Assembly: GCF_008244685.1 (NCBI RefSeq)
Contig: NZ_VTFT01000001.1
Span: 1,901,248 to 1,965,247, forward strand
Source of the DNA: Luteimonas viscosa
GTDB taxonomy: Bacteria > Pseudomonadota > Gammaproteobacteria > Xanthomonadales > Xanthomonadaceae
Direction: 5' to 3'
DNA length: 64,000 nt
Program-made: the position numbers and the translations under genes
The notes under the pieces: model-generated
Seen by the model: only the letters and a program-made list of their open reading frames with translations
What the model was told of the DNA's origin: nothing
Database searches by the model: none
Part shown: one piece after another, positions 7,680 through 15,667 of the stretch
How positions within the stretch are numbered: the stretch's first letter is position 1
Layout: every line of letters begins with the position of its first letter

Positions 7680-9086
7680 TCAGCCGCGGCGCGGGCGGCG
7701 GCTGGCGCCGAGCTTGCGGGTGACGGTGTTGCGGCCGAGCCCGAGCCGGGTCGCGGCTTCTGTGCGGCGGCCGCCGGTGTGTTCCAGCGCGGCCTCGAGC
7801 AGGGCGTGGTCGAAGCGCTCGCGGGCGCGGGCGTGCAGGTCGGCCGTGCCCGCGGCCAGCTGTTCGCGGGCCCAGGCCTTGAGCGCGCCGTCCCAGTCGG
7901 CGCTGGCCTCGTCGCCGGCCTGGAGCATGCCGTCGAGGTCGGAGGTGGTGATGGTGTCGGCCGGCGCCAGCGCGGCCAGGCGCCAGCACAGGTTCTCCAG
8001 TTCCCGCACGTTGCCCGGCCAGCCGTGCTGCAGCAGGCGATCGAGCGCAGCCTTGCCGAAACGCTTGGGCGGCGCGACGAATTTTTCCGCGGCCTCGTGC
8101 AGGAAGCGTTCGGCCAGCGCCGGCACGTCGCCGCGGCGCTCGCGCAGCGGCGGCAGGCGCAATCGCACCACGTCGAGCCGGTGCAGCAGGTCGGCGCGGA
8201 AGCGGCCTTCCTGCACCAGCGTTTCCAGGTCCTGGTGGGTGGCGGCGATCACGCGCACGTCGACCCGGATCAGCTCGCGCCCGCCGACGCGGAAGAACTC
8301 GCCCTCGGCCAGCACCCGCAGCAGCCGGGTCTGCAGCGAGGCCGGCATGTCGCCGATCTCGTCCAGGAACAGGGTGCCGCCGTGCGCCTGTTCGAAGCGG
8401 CCGATGTGGCGGCGGGCCGCGCCGGTGAACGCGCCGGCCTCGTGGCCGAACAGTTCGCTTTCCAGCAGTTCGGCCGGGATCGCGGCGGTGTTGAGCGCGA
8501 CGAACGGTTGCCGGGCGCGCGGCGACTCGCGGTGCAGCGCGCGCGCCACCAGTTCCTTGCCGGTACCGGTCTCGCCGGTGATCAGCACCGTCAGCGGCGC
8601 CTGCGCCAGGCGCCCGATCGCGCGGAACAGCTGCCGCATCGCCGGCGAGTCGCCGACCAGCACGTCGCCCGCGGGCTCGACCTCCGGCGCCATGCCGGCG
8701 GCGGCCTCGGCGCGCTCGCCGAGCACGCGCGCGGCCAGTTCCACCGCCTCGTCGAGGTCGAAGGGCTTGGACAGGAATTCGTGCGCGCCGCCGCGGAACG
8801 CGCCGGCGGTGCTGGCCACGTCGGTGTAGGCCGACATCACCACCACCGGCAACTGGGGATGCGCCTGCTTGATCTTCTCCAGCAGTTGCAGGCCGTCGTC
8901 GCCGGGCATGCGCACGTCGGTGAACAGCAGCTGCGGCGCCGGCCGCGACCTGAGCGCGTCGAGCGCCGCCTGCGCCGAATCGAAGCCCGACACCTCGTAG
9001 CCCGCGTCGCTGAGCGCGGTCGCCAGCACGAAGCGCACCGAGCGGTCGTCGTCGACCACCCACACCGAAGCAGCGTCATCCGACAT
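7680..9086 (-). CDS. ntrC: nitrogen regulation response regulator NtrC
   Basis: A 468-residue sigma-54 activator. The receiver domain (about 5-120) carries phospho-acceptor Asp57 in LLFTDVRMPG. The AAA+ domain has Walker A GETGTGKE (171-178) and the sigma-54 contact loop GAFTGA (218-223). The C-terminus ends in a Fis-type helix-turn-helix (about 440-460, EAATRLGLGRNTVTRKL). Phosphorylated NtrC turns on nitrogen-assimilation genes. The start ATG at 9086 lies 9 bp downstream of the ntrB stop, so both are one operon. No glnA is in the window. Confidence 0.93.
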   Translation of the reverse strand: MSDDAASVWVVDDDRSVRFVLATALSDAGYEVSGFDSAQAALDALRSRPAPQLLFTDVRMPGDDGLQLLEKIKQAHPQLPVVVMSAYTDVASTAGAFRGGAHEFLSKPFDLDEAVELAARVLGERAEAAAGMAPEVEPAGDVLVGDSPAMRQLFRAIGRLAQAPLTVLITGETGTGKELVARALHRESPRARQPFVALNTAAIPAELLESELFGHEAGAFTGAARRHIGRFEQAHGGTLFLDEIGDMPASLQTRLLRVLAEGEFFRVGGRELIRVDVRVIAATHQDLETLVQEGRFRADLLHRLDVVRLRLPPLRERRGDVPALAERFLHEAAEKFVAPPKRFGKAALDRLLQHGWPGNVRELENLCWRLAALAPADTITTSDLDGMLQAGDEASADWDGALKAWAREQLAAGTADLHARARERFDHALLEAALEHTGGRRTEAATRLGLGRNTVTRKLGASRRPRRG

Positions 9087-9095
9087 CGATCCTCC

Positions 9096-10172
9096 TCATG
9101 GCGTCGTCCCGGTGGTGGCGGTGCCGCCCGCGGCAGCGCCTTCGTCCTCGGCCAGCGGCAGCAGCAGGGTGAACACGGTATGCCCCGGGCGCGAACGGTA
9201 GGCGAGCGAACCGCGATGCTCGCGCGCGACCTGCTGCGCCATCGCCAGCCCGAGGCCGCTGCCGTCGGCGCGACCCGACACCAGCGGCAGGAAGATCTGT
9301 TCGGCCAGCGCCTCGGGCACGCCGCGGCCGTCGTCGACGATCTCCATCCGCAGCGCCAGCGGATGCACCTGCTCGCCGATGCGCACCCCGAACTCGGCGC
9401 GCGTGCGCAGGCTGACGTTGGCCGCGCCGGCCTGGATCGCGTTGCGCACCAGGTTCCACACCGCTTGGGTGAGGCGGTCCGGGTCGCCGCCGAGCAGCGG
9501 CAGGCTGGGGTCGTAGTCGCGCACCAGGCGCACCGCCCAGCCGGCTTCCTGTTCGGCCAGTCGCACCACCTGCTCGAGCACGCCGTGGATGTTCAACGGC
9601 TGGTGCGGCTGCGGCGGCGCCGGCGACATCAGCTGGTCGACCAGTTGGGTGAGCCGCTGCACCTCCGACGCGATCAGCGCGACCAGTTCGCGCGAGTCCG
9701 CGTCGGCGGCGCGGCGGCCGAGCAGCTGGGCCGCGCCCTTGAGCCCGGCCAGCGGGTTGCGGAGCTCGTGCGCCAGGCCCTTGAGCGCGGCCGACAGCGC
9801 CAGCGGCAGCGCGCGCGTGGGATCCTCGCCGGGGAACTCGTCGACCGGGTGGGCCTCGAGCAGCAGGCCGCCGTCGGCCTCGCGGCTCAGCCAGACGTCG
9901 GCGAAGCGCGGCTCGCCGCCGAGGAAGGCCAGCGCCACCCGCCGCAACCGACGCGGTCCCTCGACATCGTCCTTCGCCTGCAGCGCCTGGCGCAGGCTGT
10001 CGCCTTCGGCCTCCAGCGCCACCAGCGGCTGGTCGGGCAGGCGCTTCTGGCTGACCCCCAGCCAGCGCGCGAACGCCTGGTTGCAGACCGTGACCCGGCC
10101 GTGGCGATCGGCCCGCAGCACCGGCGTGACCAGGGCGTCGAGGGCGGGATCGAAGGCGATGGGCGGCGACAT
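9096..10172 (-). CDS. ntrB: nitrogen regulation histidine kinase NtrB
   Basis: A 358-residue soluble kinase that phosphorylates NtrC and, under PII control, dephosphorylates it. It has a PAS domain (about 8-110), a dimerisation/phosphotransfer helix with His135 in GLAHELRNPLAGLKGAAQLL, and a HATPase domain with N-box NLVRNAIQAG and G-box GRADGSGLGLAMAQQ. The ATG at 10172 fits the family start. It is directly abutted by an NtrC box (10173-10189), so there is no room for a usual Shine-Dalgarno sequence, which is odd. It heads the ntrB-ntrC operon. Confidence 0.92.
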   Translation of the reverse strand: MSPPIAFDPALDALVTPVLRADRHGRVTVCNQAFARWLGVSQKRLPDQPLVALEAEGDSLRQALQAKDDVEGPRRLRRVALAFLGGEPRFADVWLSREADGGLLLEAHPVDEFPGEDPTRALPLALSAALKGLAHELRNPLAGLKGAAQLLGRRAADADSRELVALIASEVQRLTQLVDQLMSPAPPQPHQPLNIHGVLEQVVRLAEQEAGWAVRLVRDYDPSLPLLGGDPDRLTQAVWNLVRNAIQAGAANVSLRTRAEFGVRIGEQVHPLALRMEIVDDGRGVPEALAEQIFLPLVSGRADGSGLGLAMAQQVAREHRGSLAYRSRPGHTVFTLLLPLAEDEGAAAGGTATTGTTP

Positions 10173-10189
10173 TGCACCAATATAGTGCA
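10173..10189 (-). promoter_or_regulatory. NtrC-binding box touching the ntrB start codon
   Basis: TGCACCAATATAGTGCA matches the NtrC consensus TGCAC-N7-GTGCA and is extended to TTGCAC/GTGCAA as a palindrome. It ends at the base next to the ntrB ATG. A bound NtrC dimer here would more likely block ntrB expression than activate it, by analogy with autoregulation of the enteric glnL promoter. The DNA match is seen; the effect is inferred. Confidence 0.7.
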
Positions 10190-10375
10190 ACTTGCGCCGC
10201 GCCGGCAGTGCGCCGCGGTCGGCGCTTCCGCGGCGGCCCCCGCCTCGCATCAGGCTTGCGACGGCGACCCGGCGCGGCCGCGCGCCGATAACGCAAGCGC
10301 GGCGACGGTGTCGCGCCACCCGAGGCTGGCCCGGAACCGCGGTGACCGGCCGCCACCCGGGCGCCGCGGTGGTCT

Positions 10376-10930
10376 TCAGAACACCACGGCCACGGTGATC
10401 GTGTCGCTGTGCAGGCCGAGGTGGGGATCCTGCCCGGCCGGGATCCGGCCGTACACGGGGAAACTGCGCGGCGTCGGCTGCCCGCTGAAGATCCCGCCCA
10501 CGCCGCCGCCGACGGTCTGGGTGCCGCCGCTGCCGTTGCCCCAGACGGTGGCGCGCGCGGCGGTGGTGTACAGGTTGTACTGCAGGATCGAGGCCGGCGC
10601 CTGCCGCAGCGTGCGCGCCGCGTACGTGCCCGAACTGCCCTGGCTGAGCGAGATCGTGACGAACACGCCGAACAGCGCCTCGCCGAAGGTGGTCGGGTCG
10701 CAGTCGACGCGGATGCTGCCGCTGCTGTCGATCGGCGTGGCGGTGGTGATCGGATCGTAGGGGCCAAAGCTGATCGGCGTGGCCGAGATCATGCAGTCGC
10801 CGGCCTGCGCGGCGCCCGCGCCGGCCAGCAGCACGGCCAGCAGCGCAGTACGCGCAGCGCGCTCGGGTGCGCCACGCGTGCGACGCGATGCGGCGCGGCA
10901 GCGGAGATGGGCGACGTCGATCCTGCTCAT
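10376..10930 (-). CDS. fimbrial subunit, spore-coat-U (SCPU) domain, probable minor/tip subunit
   Basis: A 184-residue secreted protein. After a long basic N-terminus (residues 1-28) comes a hydrophobic stretch ending in AAQA (about 40-43), a Sec signal. The mature part is one SCPU domain typical of Csu-like pilins: start GDCMISATPISFGPYDP, cysteines 46 and 77, and the terminal pattern YGRIPAG...DTITVAVVF, whose last beta strand suits donor-strand exchange. It is the last gene of the operon, and its ATG overlaps the usher stop (ATGA). Minor or tip role is inferred from its place after the usher. Confidence 0.82.
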   Translation of the reverse strand: MSRIDVAHLRCRAASRRTRGAPERAARTALLAVLLAGAGAAQAGDCMISATPISFGPYDPITTATPIDSSGSIRVDCDPTTFGEALFGVFVTISLSQGSSGTYAARTLRQAPASILQYNLYTTAARATVWGNGSGGTQTVGGGVGGIFSGQPTPRSFPVYGRIPAGQDPHLGLHSDTITVAVVF

Positions 10931-13311
10931 GGTTCCCCTCGTGTCGTCGGCGTGCATTCGATGACCCCCAGATCGCGGATGCCGGCGCCGCTTGGCGGGG
11001 GGATCTCGATCCGGCACCACGCGCGCGCGCCATCGCTGTCGACGCTGGCCCGGTAGCGGCCGGGCGGCAGCCGTTCGAAATAGAAGCGCCCTTCCGAGCC
11101 CAGCGGGCTGCGATGCTCGGCGCCCTCGTGCTCCAGTTGCAGCAGGCCGAAGGCGACCGGGCGCGTACCCTGCGCATCGCGCACCGCGATCCGTCCGGAC
11201 ACGGCGTGCAGCGGACGCGCCTCGAGGGTCGCCACGCTGCCGGTGTTGCGGAACACGGACAGGCTGCCCGCCTCCCGCACGATCTCGTAGGCCAGCGGCA
11301 CCTGCGCCGGATCGAGCGCGATCCGGTTGGCGTAGTAGGGAATCAGGCCGCGCACCAGCAGGTCGCCGCGCGCATCGGTGCGGCCGACCTCCAGGTTCTC
11401 GCGCAGGATCGGCACCCCGGCGACGTCCGGCACGCGCACCAGGGCGAACCCCGTCTCCAGCGGCGGCGTGGCGTAGGCGCGCCCGCCGATGGCGACCAGG
11501 GCGCCGTTGGCCAGCAGGCGGCCACCGGTGCGGCCGCCGAAATGGTCCATCTGCAGGGCGTAGCGGCCATGCCGTCCCTGGTACTCGACCTGGCCGAAGC
11601 CGCTGTCGCCGAATCCGTCGTGCTGCAGGCTGACGTCGTAGCCCCAGCCGGTGTCGACCGGCCGCGAGCGACGGGCGTCGATGCCGTAGCCCCGGTTGCG
11701 GCTGTCCGCGGCGCCGTCGATGCCGCGCAGTCGCTGGTCGCGGACGTTGAACGCCAGGCTGTCGCGGGCCAGCGCGATGTTGAGGCTGAGCAGGGCGGAG
11801 GTGTCCTCGAACAGCCCCTGGCTCCGCTGCACCATGAACAGCATCTGCACCCACGAGGACACCCGCCATGTGGCGCCGAAGCTGGTGTTGCGCTCCGCGC
11901 CCAGCCCCTCGCGCCGCTGCCGGCCGTGCCCCAGCTGCAGCGACAGCTGCGTCAGCGGCGACCAGGACAGGTTGGCGTAATCGTCTTCCCGCAGCCGCGC
12001 ACCGAGCAGGTCGAACGGCGAGCCGAGGTTGCGGTACGCGGCGCTGAAACGGCGCGCGCCCAGCGACAGGCCCATGCGCGGGCCGCCATAGCTGTAACTG
12101 AGCGAGACGCCATCGCCGGCGCCGGCCACCTCGTCGCGGCTGCGCGCCAGCGCGACGCCGAACTCGCCGAGGTCGGTGCGCAGGGTCGCGTCGACGCCGA
12201 CGTTGGCGAAGGCGTCGTCGCCTTCGCTGCGCGCCCCGAGCGTGAGACGGTCGCTGACGCCGCGCCGGTACCAGCCCTGCCATGCGGGCGTGTCGCCGTA
12301 ATCGTCGTCGAGGCCGCCGCCGCCCCGCACCACGCCCAGGCGCAGGGCGTAGTCCGACAGCCCCGGCGCCAGCAGCGCGCTGCCGCCGTAGTAGGTCGCG
12401 GTGGACAGCTCGCGACGGTTGCCGAAGGGATCGCGGATCACCACCCGCACGTCGCTGCGCCCCGGCGGCACGCCGAGGTTCTGCAGGTTGATCGGCCCGG
12501 CCCCGACCTCGCGGCGCCCGATCAGCGCCCCGTTGGCGTACACCTCGACCACCCCCGGGGTCTCGATCACGCCCTGGTAGAACGGCTGCGGGAAGGTCAC
12601 CAGGTAGGGATCCTGGTCGAACGCCCGGGCCACGCCGATGCCGCCGAGCAGGGTCCCGCCGCCGAGGGGATCGCCCGCCACCGCGACCTGGTCGCCGAGG
12701 GTCCAGCGCCGCAGATGCGCGGTCTGGTCGAGCTCGATCCGGCTCAGGCCCCGGCGCCAGCCGTTGTCGGGATCCCAGAACGCGGTGCTGCGCAGCGCCG
12801 CCGGGCCGCGCCCGGCCGCGGCGTCGAGGAACACGCTCTCGAGGCCGGCATCGCGCCCGCCCTGCGCGTCGCCGACGCCGACCGCGTAGTTCACGAAGGC
12901 CGTCCATGGCTGCGCCGCGGGATCGGCGCGATCGCGCGTGCGCAGGTCGAGGGTCTGCGCCGGCATGTCCTCGGCGCGCTGGGTCAGGTCCACGCGCAGG
13001 TTGTCGCGGTCGACCCTCACATCGATGCCGCGACCCAGCGCCGCGGCCTCCACGAAGCCGCGGCCGCCGACCTGCTCGGCCGCCAGGGCGGTGGGGTCCA
13101 GGCCCGCGGCCAGCAGCGCCTCGCGGTCGATCAGGACCCGCCCGTCGCGGATTATCACCGCGGCGACACCGCTGCAGCGGGTGTTGAGGCACAGGTCCAG
13201 CAGCAGGATTTCGTCCTGCGCCTGGGCCCGCGCGCCCGCGGCCGACGCCCACAGGAGCACGAGGGCGAGGGATGTCAGCCGGTGGTGGCGGCCCGCGCTC
13301 AGCCGCCGCAT
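10927..13311 (-). CDS. fimbrial outer-membrane usher (Csu-type chaperone-usher system)
   Basis: A 794-residue outer-membrane pore that assembles and secretes pilus subunits. It has a signal peptide (LTSLALVLLWASAAGARAQA), an N-terminal chaperone-binding region, a long beta-barrel region with aromatic strands (for example SYSYGGPRMGLSLGARRF), a plug region, and a C-terminal beta-sandwich with FYFERLPPGRYRASV. The start at 13311 lies inside the chaperone gene end (13-bp overlap); a much longer in-frame ORF upstream overlaps the chaperone and is rejected. The match to FimD/CsuD-like ushers is by overall pattern and context. Confidence 0.88.
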   Translation of the reverse strand: MRRLSAGRHHRLTSLALVLLWASAAGARAQAQDEILLLDLCLNTRCSGVAAVIIRDGRVLIDREALLAAGLDPTALAAEQVGGRGFVEAAALGRGIDVRVDRDNLRVDLTQRAEDMPAQTLDLRTRDRADPAAQPWTAFVNYAVGVGDAQGGRDAGLESVFLDAAAGRGPAALRSTAFWDPDNGWRRGLSRIELDQTAHLRRWTLGDQVAVAGDPLGGGTLLGGIGVARAFDQDPYLVTFPQPFYQGVIETPGVVEVYANGALIGRREVGAGPINLQNLGVPPGRSDVRVVIRDPFGNRRELSTATYYGGSALLAPGLSDYALRLGVVRGGGGLDDDYGDTPAWQGWYRRGVSDRLTLGARSEGDDAFANVGVDATLRTDLGEFGVALARSRDEVAGAGDGVSLSYSYGGPRMGLSLGARRFSAAYRNLGSPFDLLGARLREDDYANLSWSPLTQLSLQLGHGRQRREGLGAERNTSFGATWRVSSWVQMLFMVQRSQGLFEDTSALLSLNIALARDSLAFNVRDQRLRGIDGAADSRNRGYGIDARRSRPVDTGWGYDVSLQHDGFGDSGFGQVEYQGRHGRYALQMDHFGGRTGGRLLANGALVAIGGRAYATPPLETGFALVRVPDVAGVPILRENLEVGRTDARGDLLVRGLIPYYANRIALDPAQVPLAYEIVREAGSLSVFRNTGSVATLEARPLHAVSGRIAVRDAQGTRPVAFGLLQLEHEGAEHRSPLGSEGRFYFERLPPGRYRASVDSDGARAWCRIEIPPPSGAGIRDLGVIECTPTTRGEP

Positions 13312-14069
13312 CGCCGGGGGCTGGCCGGCAGCGGCGCGACGACGGTGGCGTCGGTTTCCGGGAGGTGCAGTTCGACCCGCGCCGCGCGCGCGCAGGCCTG
13401 GCCGGGAACCGGGTGCACCGGCAGCGGCAGTTGCGCCCCCGCCAGCACGTATCCCACCGCCAGCGGGGTTTCCTCCAGCGTCCGCCCTGCGGCATCGAGC
13501 AGGCGCAACCGGGCTTCCTGCGGCGGCAGGTAATGAGCGCCGGTGTTGGCCAGGGTCAGGCGCAATCCGTCGGCACCGAACGAGGCGCCTTCCAGTGTCG
13601 CGGCGGTCGCCGGCGTCGGCGCCGGCGGTCGCACGAACACCGGCACGCTGAGCCTGGTCAGCACTTCGACCTGCACCCCGTCGGTGCCGCCGCCGGGCAA
13701 CTGCTGCAGTTCGATGCGGTAGGCGCGCTCGGTCGCGGTCTCGGGTTCCAGCGTGCCCACCCGCAGCCGCGCCTGCTCGCCCGGCTGGACGGTGAAGACC
13801 AGCGGATGCACGACCAGATCGTCGCTGGGCTGCAGTTGCCAGCTGCCGTCCGCGGCCATCGCCCACTGCTGGACCGAGGCTTCGAAGCTCAGCGGCCGCG
13901 TATCGGCGTTGCCGAGCACGAGGGTCTCGATCGAGCGCGCCCGGTCGAGATGGACGCGGGTCGGGTTCAGGGTGAACTCGGCCGCCGCCGCGCTGCCGGC
14001 GGCCATGACGGCGAGCGCCATGCAGGCACGCGCAAGCGCGCGCCGGGCGCGGAATGGATGCAAGCTCAA
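13299..14069 (-). CDS. periplasmic pilus chaperone (PapD/CsuC-like)
   Basis: A 256-residue periplasmic chaperone that folds subunits and hands them to the usher. A signal peptide (MALAVMAAGSAAAA, cut near residue 30) is followed by two Ig-like domains. The first holds FTLNPTRVHLDRARSIETLVLGN and the G1-strand region RLSVPVFVRPPAP typical of these chaperones. The gene is 49 bp downstream of the major subunit and overlaps the usher gene by 13 bp. Confidence 0.88.
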   Translation of the reverse strand: MSLHPFRARRALARACMALAVMAAGSAAAAEFTLNPTRVHLDRARSIETLVLGNADTRPLSFEASVQQWAMAADGSWQLQPSDDLVVHPLVFTVQPGEQARLRVGTLEPETATERAYRIELQQLPGGGTDGVQVEVLTRLSVPVFVRPPAPTPATAATLEGASFGADGLRLTLANTGAHYLPPQEARLRLLDAAGRTLEETPLAVGYVLAGAQLPLPVHPVPGQACARAARVELHLPETDATVVAPLPASPRRCGG

Positions 14070-14118
14070 CGACGACCCTCCCGCAACGACGCGGGGCTGC
14101 CGGGCAGCCCCGCGGGGT

Positions 14119-14649
14119 TCAGAACGTGACCGAAACCTGCACGGTGTCGGTGTAGCTGCCGATCGCGGCGTCCTGGCCGGCGGGGATACGGCCGTAGGTG
14201 GTCAGCGTCACCGGCGTCAGCGACGAGGTGAACGTCGGCACCGCCTGGCTGTTGGTGGCGTCGCAGCCCCAGGCGGTGGCGCGCCCGGCGTCCTGGTAGA
14301 TGTCGTAGCGCAGGCGCAGCGTGGCGCCGCCGGTCATCTGCCGCAGCGGACTGGCGCAGGTCGAACCCGTGGCCGGGTTGGCGCCCTGGTTGAGCGCGGC
14401 GACCGCGGTCGAGGTGCCGCGCGTGCAGCGGACGCTGACGCTGCCGTTGGCGTCCCGCGGCGCGGTGGCGTTCGCATCGGCCGGATCGTAGGCGCCGAAC
14501 GCGATGTTGGTGGCGCTGACCGTGCAGCTGGAGGCCACGTTCGCGGTCACCTGGAAGTTGGCCGTCTGCGGCGACGGGCCGGCGAAGGCGCTGCCGGCGG
14601 CAAGGGTGCAGCACAGGGCGACGGACAGGCGGGTCTTGGACATGGGCAT
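14119..14649 (-). CDS. fimbrial major subunit, spore-coat-U (SCPU) domain
   Basis: A 176-residue secreted pilin. The signal peptide MPMSKTRLSVALCCTLAAGS ends at AFA. The mature protein begins with an extended strand (ANFQVTANVASSCTVSATNI) and has the SCPU pattern: AFGAYDP near the start, paired cysteines, YGRIPAGQDA and terminal DTVQVSVTF. It is first in the operon, which is usual for the major subunit. The start could also be the ATG at 14643, two codons later. A sigma-54 promoter lies 76-89 bp upstream. Confidence 0.85.
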   Translation of the reverse strand: MPMSKTRLSVALCCTLAAGSAFAGPSPQTANFQVTANVASSCTVSATNIAFGAYDPADANATAPRDANGSVSVRCTRGTSTAVAALNQGANPATGSTCASPLRQMTGGATLRLRYDIYQDAGRATAWGCDATNSQAVPTFTSSLTPVTLTTYGRIPAGQDAAIGSYTDTVQVSVTF

Positions 14650-15031
14650 GGTTCGCACTCGGATAGGAAGGAAACGGACCGGCGGCGCACCACCGGCGTC
14701 TTCGGACATCGCCGGGACACCGGAGCAAATTCAATGCCAAACCCCACGATAACGGCCGCCCCAGGCCTGGATGGAGCCATCAAACTGTGACGGACCACCC
14801 GCATTCGTTGTAACCCAGTCGCCATCGAATGGGAAGGCCGAGGGCACAGACTTTAGTAGACGACGGTCACACGAGGGACTTTCACGTCGCTTGCTGACGC
14901 CATGCGTCAGCATCGCCACAGCGCCCGACGCGCTCTCTGCAGCGGTCATGCTGCCCCGCCGGACGTGACGCCCCGCCCAGTTCCGGGCGCGGGCCGGTGA
15001 CCAGGCAACAGCCTGCGCGAGTGCGGCCGTT
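14650..15031. other. divergent intergenic region with fimbrial promoter
   Basis: This 382-bp gap separates the fimbrial operon from the small secreted protein gene at 15032. Apart from the sigma-54 promoter at 14725-14738 I see no repeat, ORF or hairpin of note. Confidence 0.5.
14725..14738 (-). promoter_or_regulatory. sigma-54 promoter of the fimbrial operon
   Basis: On the minus strand the sequence reads TTTGGCATTGAATTTGCTCC, with GG and GC exactly ten bases apart and the favoured TTGGCA and TTTGCT contexts. It predicts a transcript start about 12 bp downstream and a leader of about 60 nt before the pilin ATG. No activator site is identified. Confidence 0.6.
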
Positions 15032-15496
15032 ATGCAGGACATGCGCCCACACCTCACCCTGACGGTCGTCCTCGCCATGGCCGGCCTCGCCGTGCTCGCC
15101 CACGCCCGCGACGGCAGCTTCGCCGTCGGCGTGCAGGTGGTGGACCGCCGCGCCGTGCCCGCCCTGCTCGATGCAATCCCCGTGCCGCCGCGGGCGCAGG
15201 AGTTCGCCGCGGGCGAGCACGGCCGCAGCTACGCCTATCCCGGCACGGCCGGGTCCGCCGCGGCGTTCTACGAGACGGCGATGGCGCAGCGCGGCTACCG
15301 GTTGCTCGCCAGGCGCAGCGAAGGCGGGGGGGTGCGGCAGGTCTGGGCCGACCAGCGCACGCGTGTCTCGGTCGACCTGGACCAGGCGTTCGGCGCCTCG
15401 CCCCTCACCCGGATCCGGATCGGCGCCTCCGCCGCCGCGGGGACGGTCGCGGCGGAAGCCCCGCGACTCGCGACGGCTCCCGCGGACCGTCCCTGA
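15032..15496 (+). CDS. small exported protein of unknown function
   Basis: A 154-residue protein with a Sec signal peptide (LTLTVVLAMAGLAVLAHA, cut about residue 25). The mature part holds FYETAMAQRGYRLLARRSEGGGVRQVWADQRTR split over a helix and strands, then an Ala/Pro tail. I know no family for it. It is divergent from the fimbrial operon and upstream of the GGDEF-EAL-REC gene, so it may serve the envelope or surface structures; that is only context. Confidence 0.6.
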   Translation: MQDMRPHLTLTVVLAMAGLAVLAHARDGSFAVGVQVVDRRAVPALLDAIPVPPRAQEFAAGEHGRSYAYPGTAGSAAAFYETAMAQRGYRLLARRSEGGGVRQVWADQRTRVSVDLDQAFGASPLTRIRIGASAAAGTVAAEAPRLATAPADRP

Positions 15497-15667
15497 GGTC
15501 CGACACCGCACGCGGGCGCGCCGCAACCATCGCAGTGCCCGCCGGCCGGGACCTGTGCCGGCCCGACCGATGCCGCGCGGCCAAATCGCGACCGTGGCCG
15601 CATTCGCCTGCACGGGCTCGCGACGCCGTGCAGTGAAGCGTCGCAGTCGACGGGATACCCTTCGGCC

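Noticed and set aside
7548-10760. 1070-residue plus-strand ORF opposite ntrB-ntrC
   Set aside because: Antisense shadow of two well-marked genes, low-complexity Arg/Gln/Ala/Val protein with no domain.
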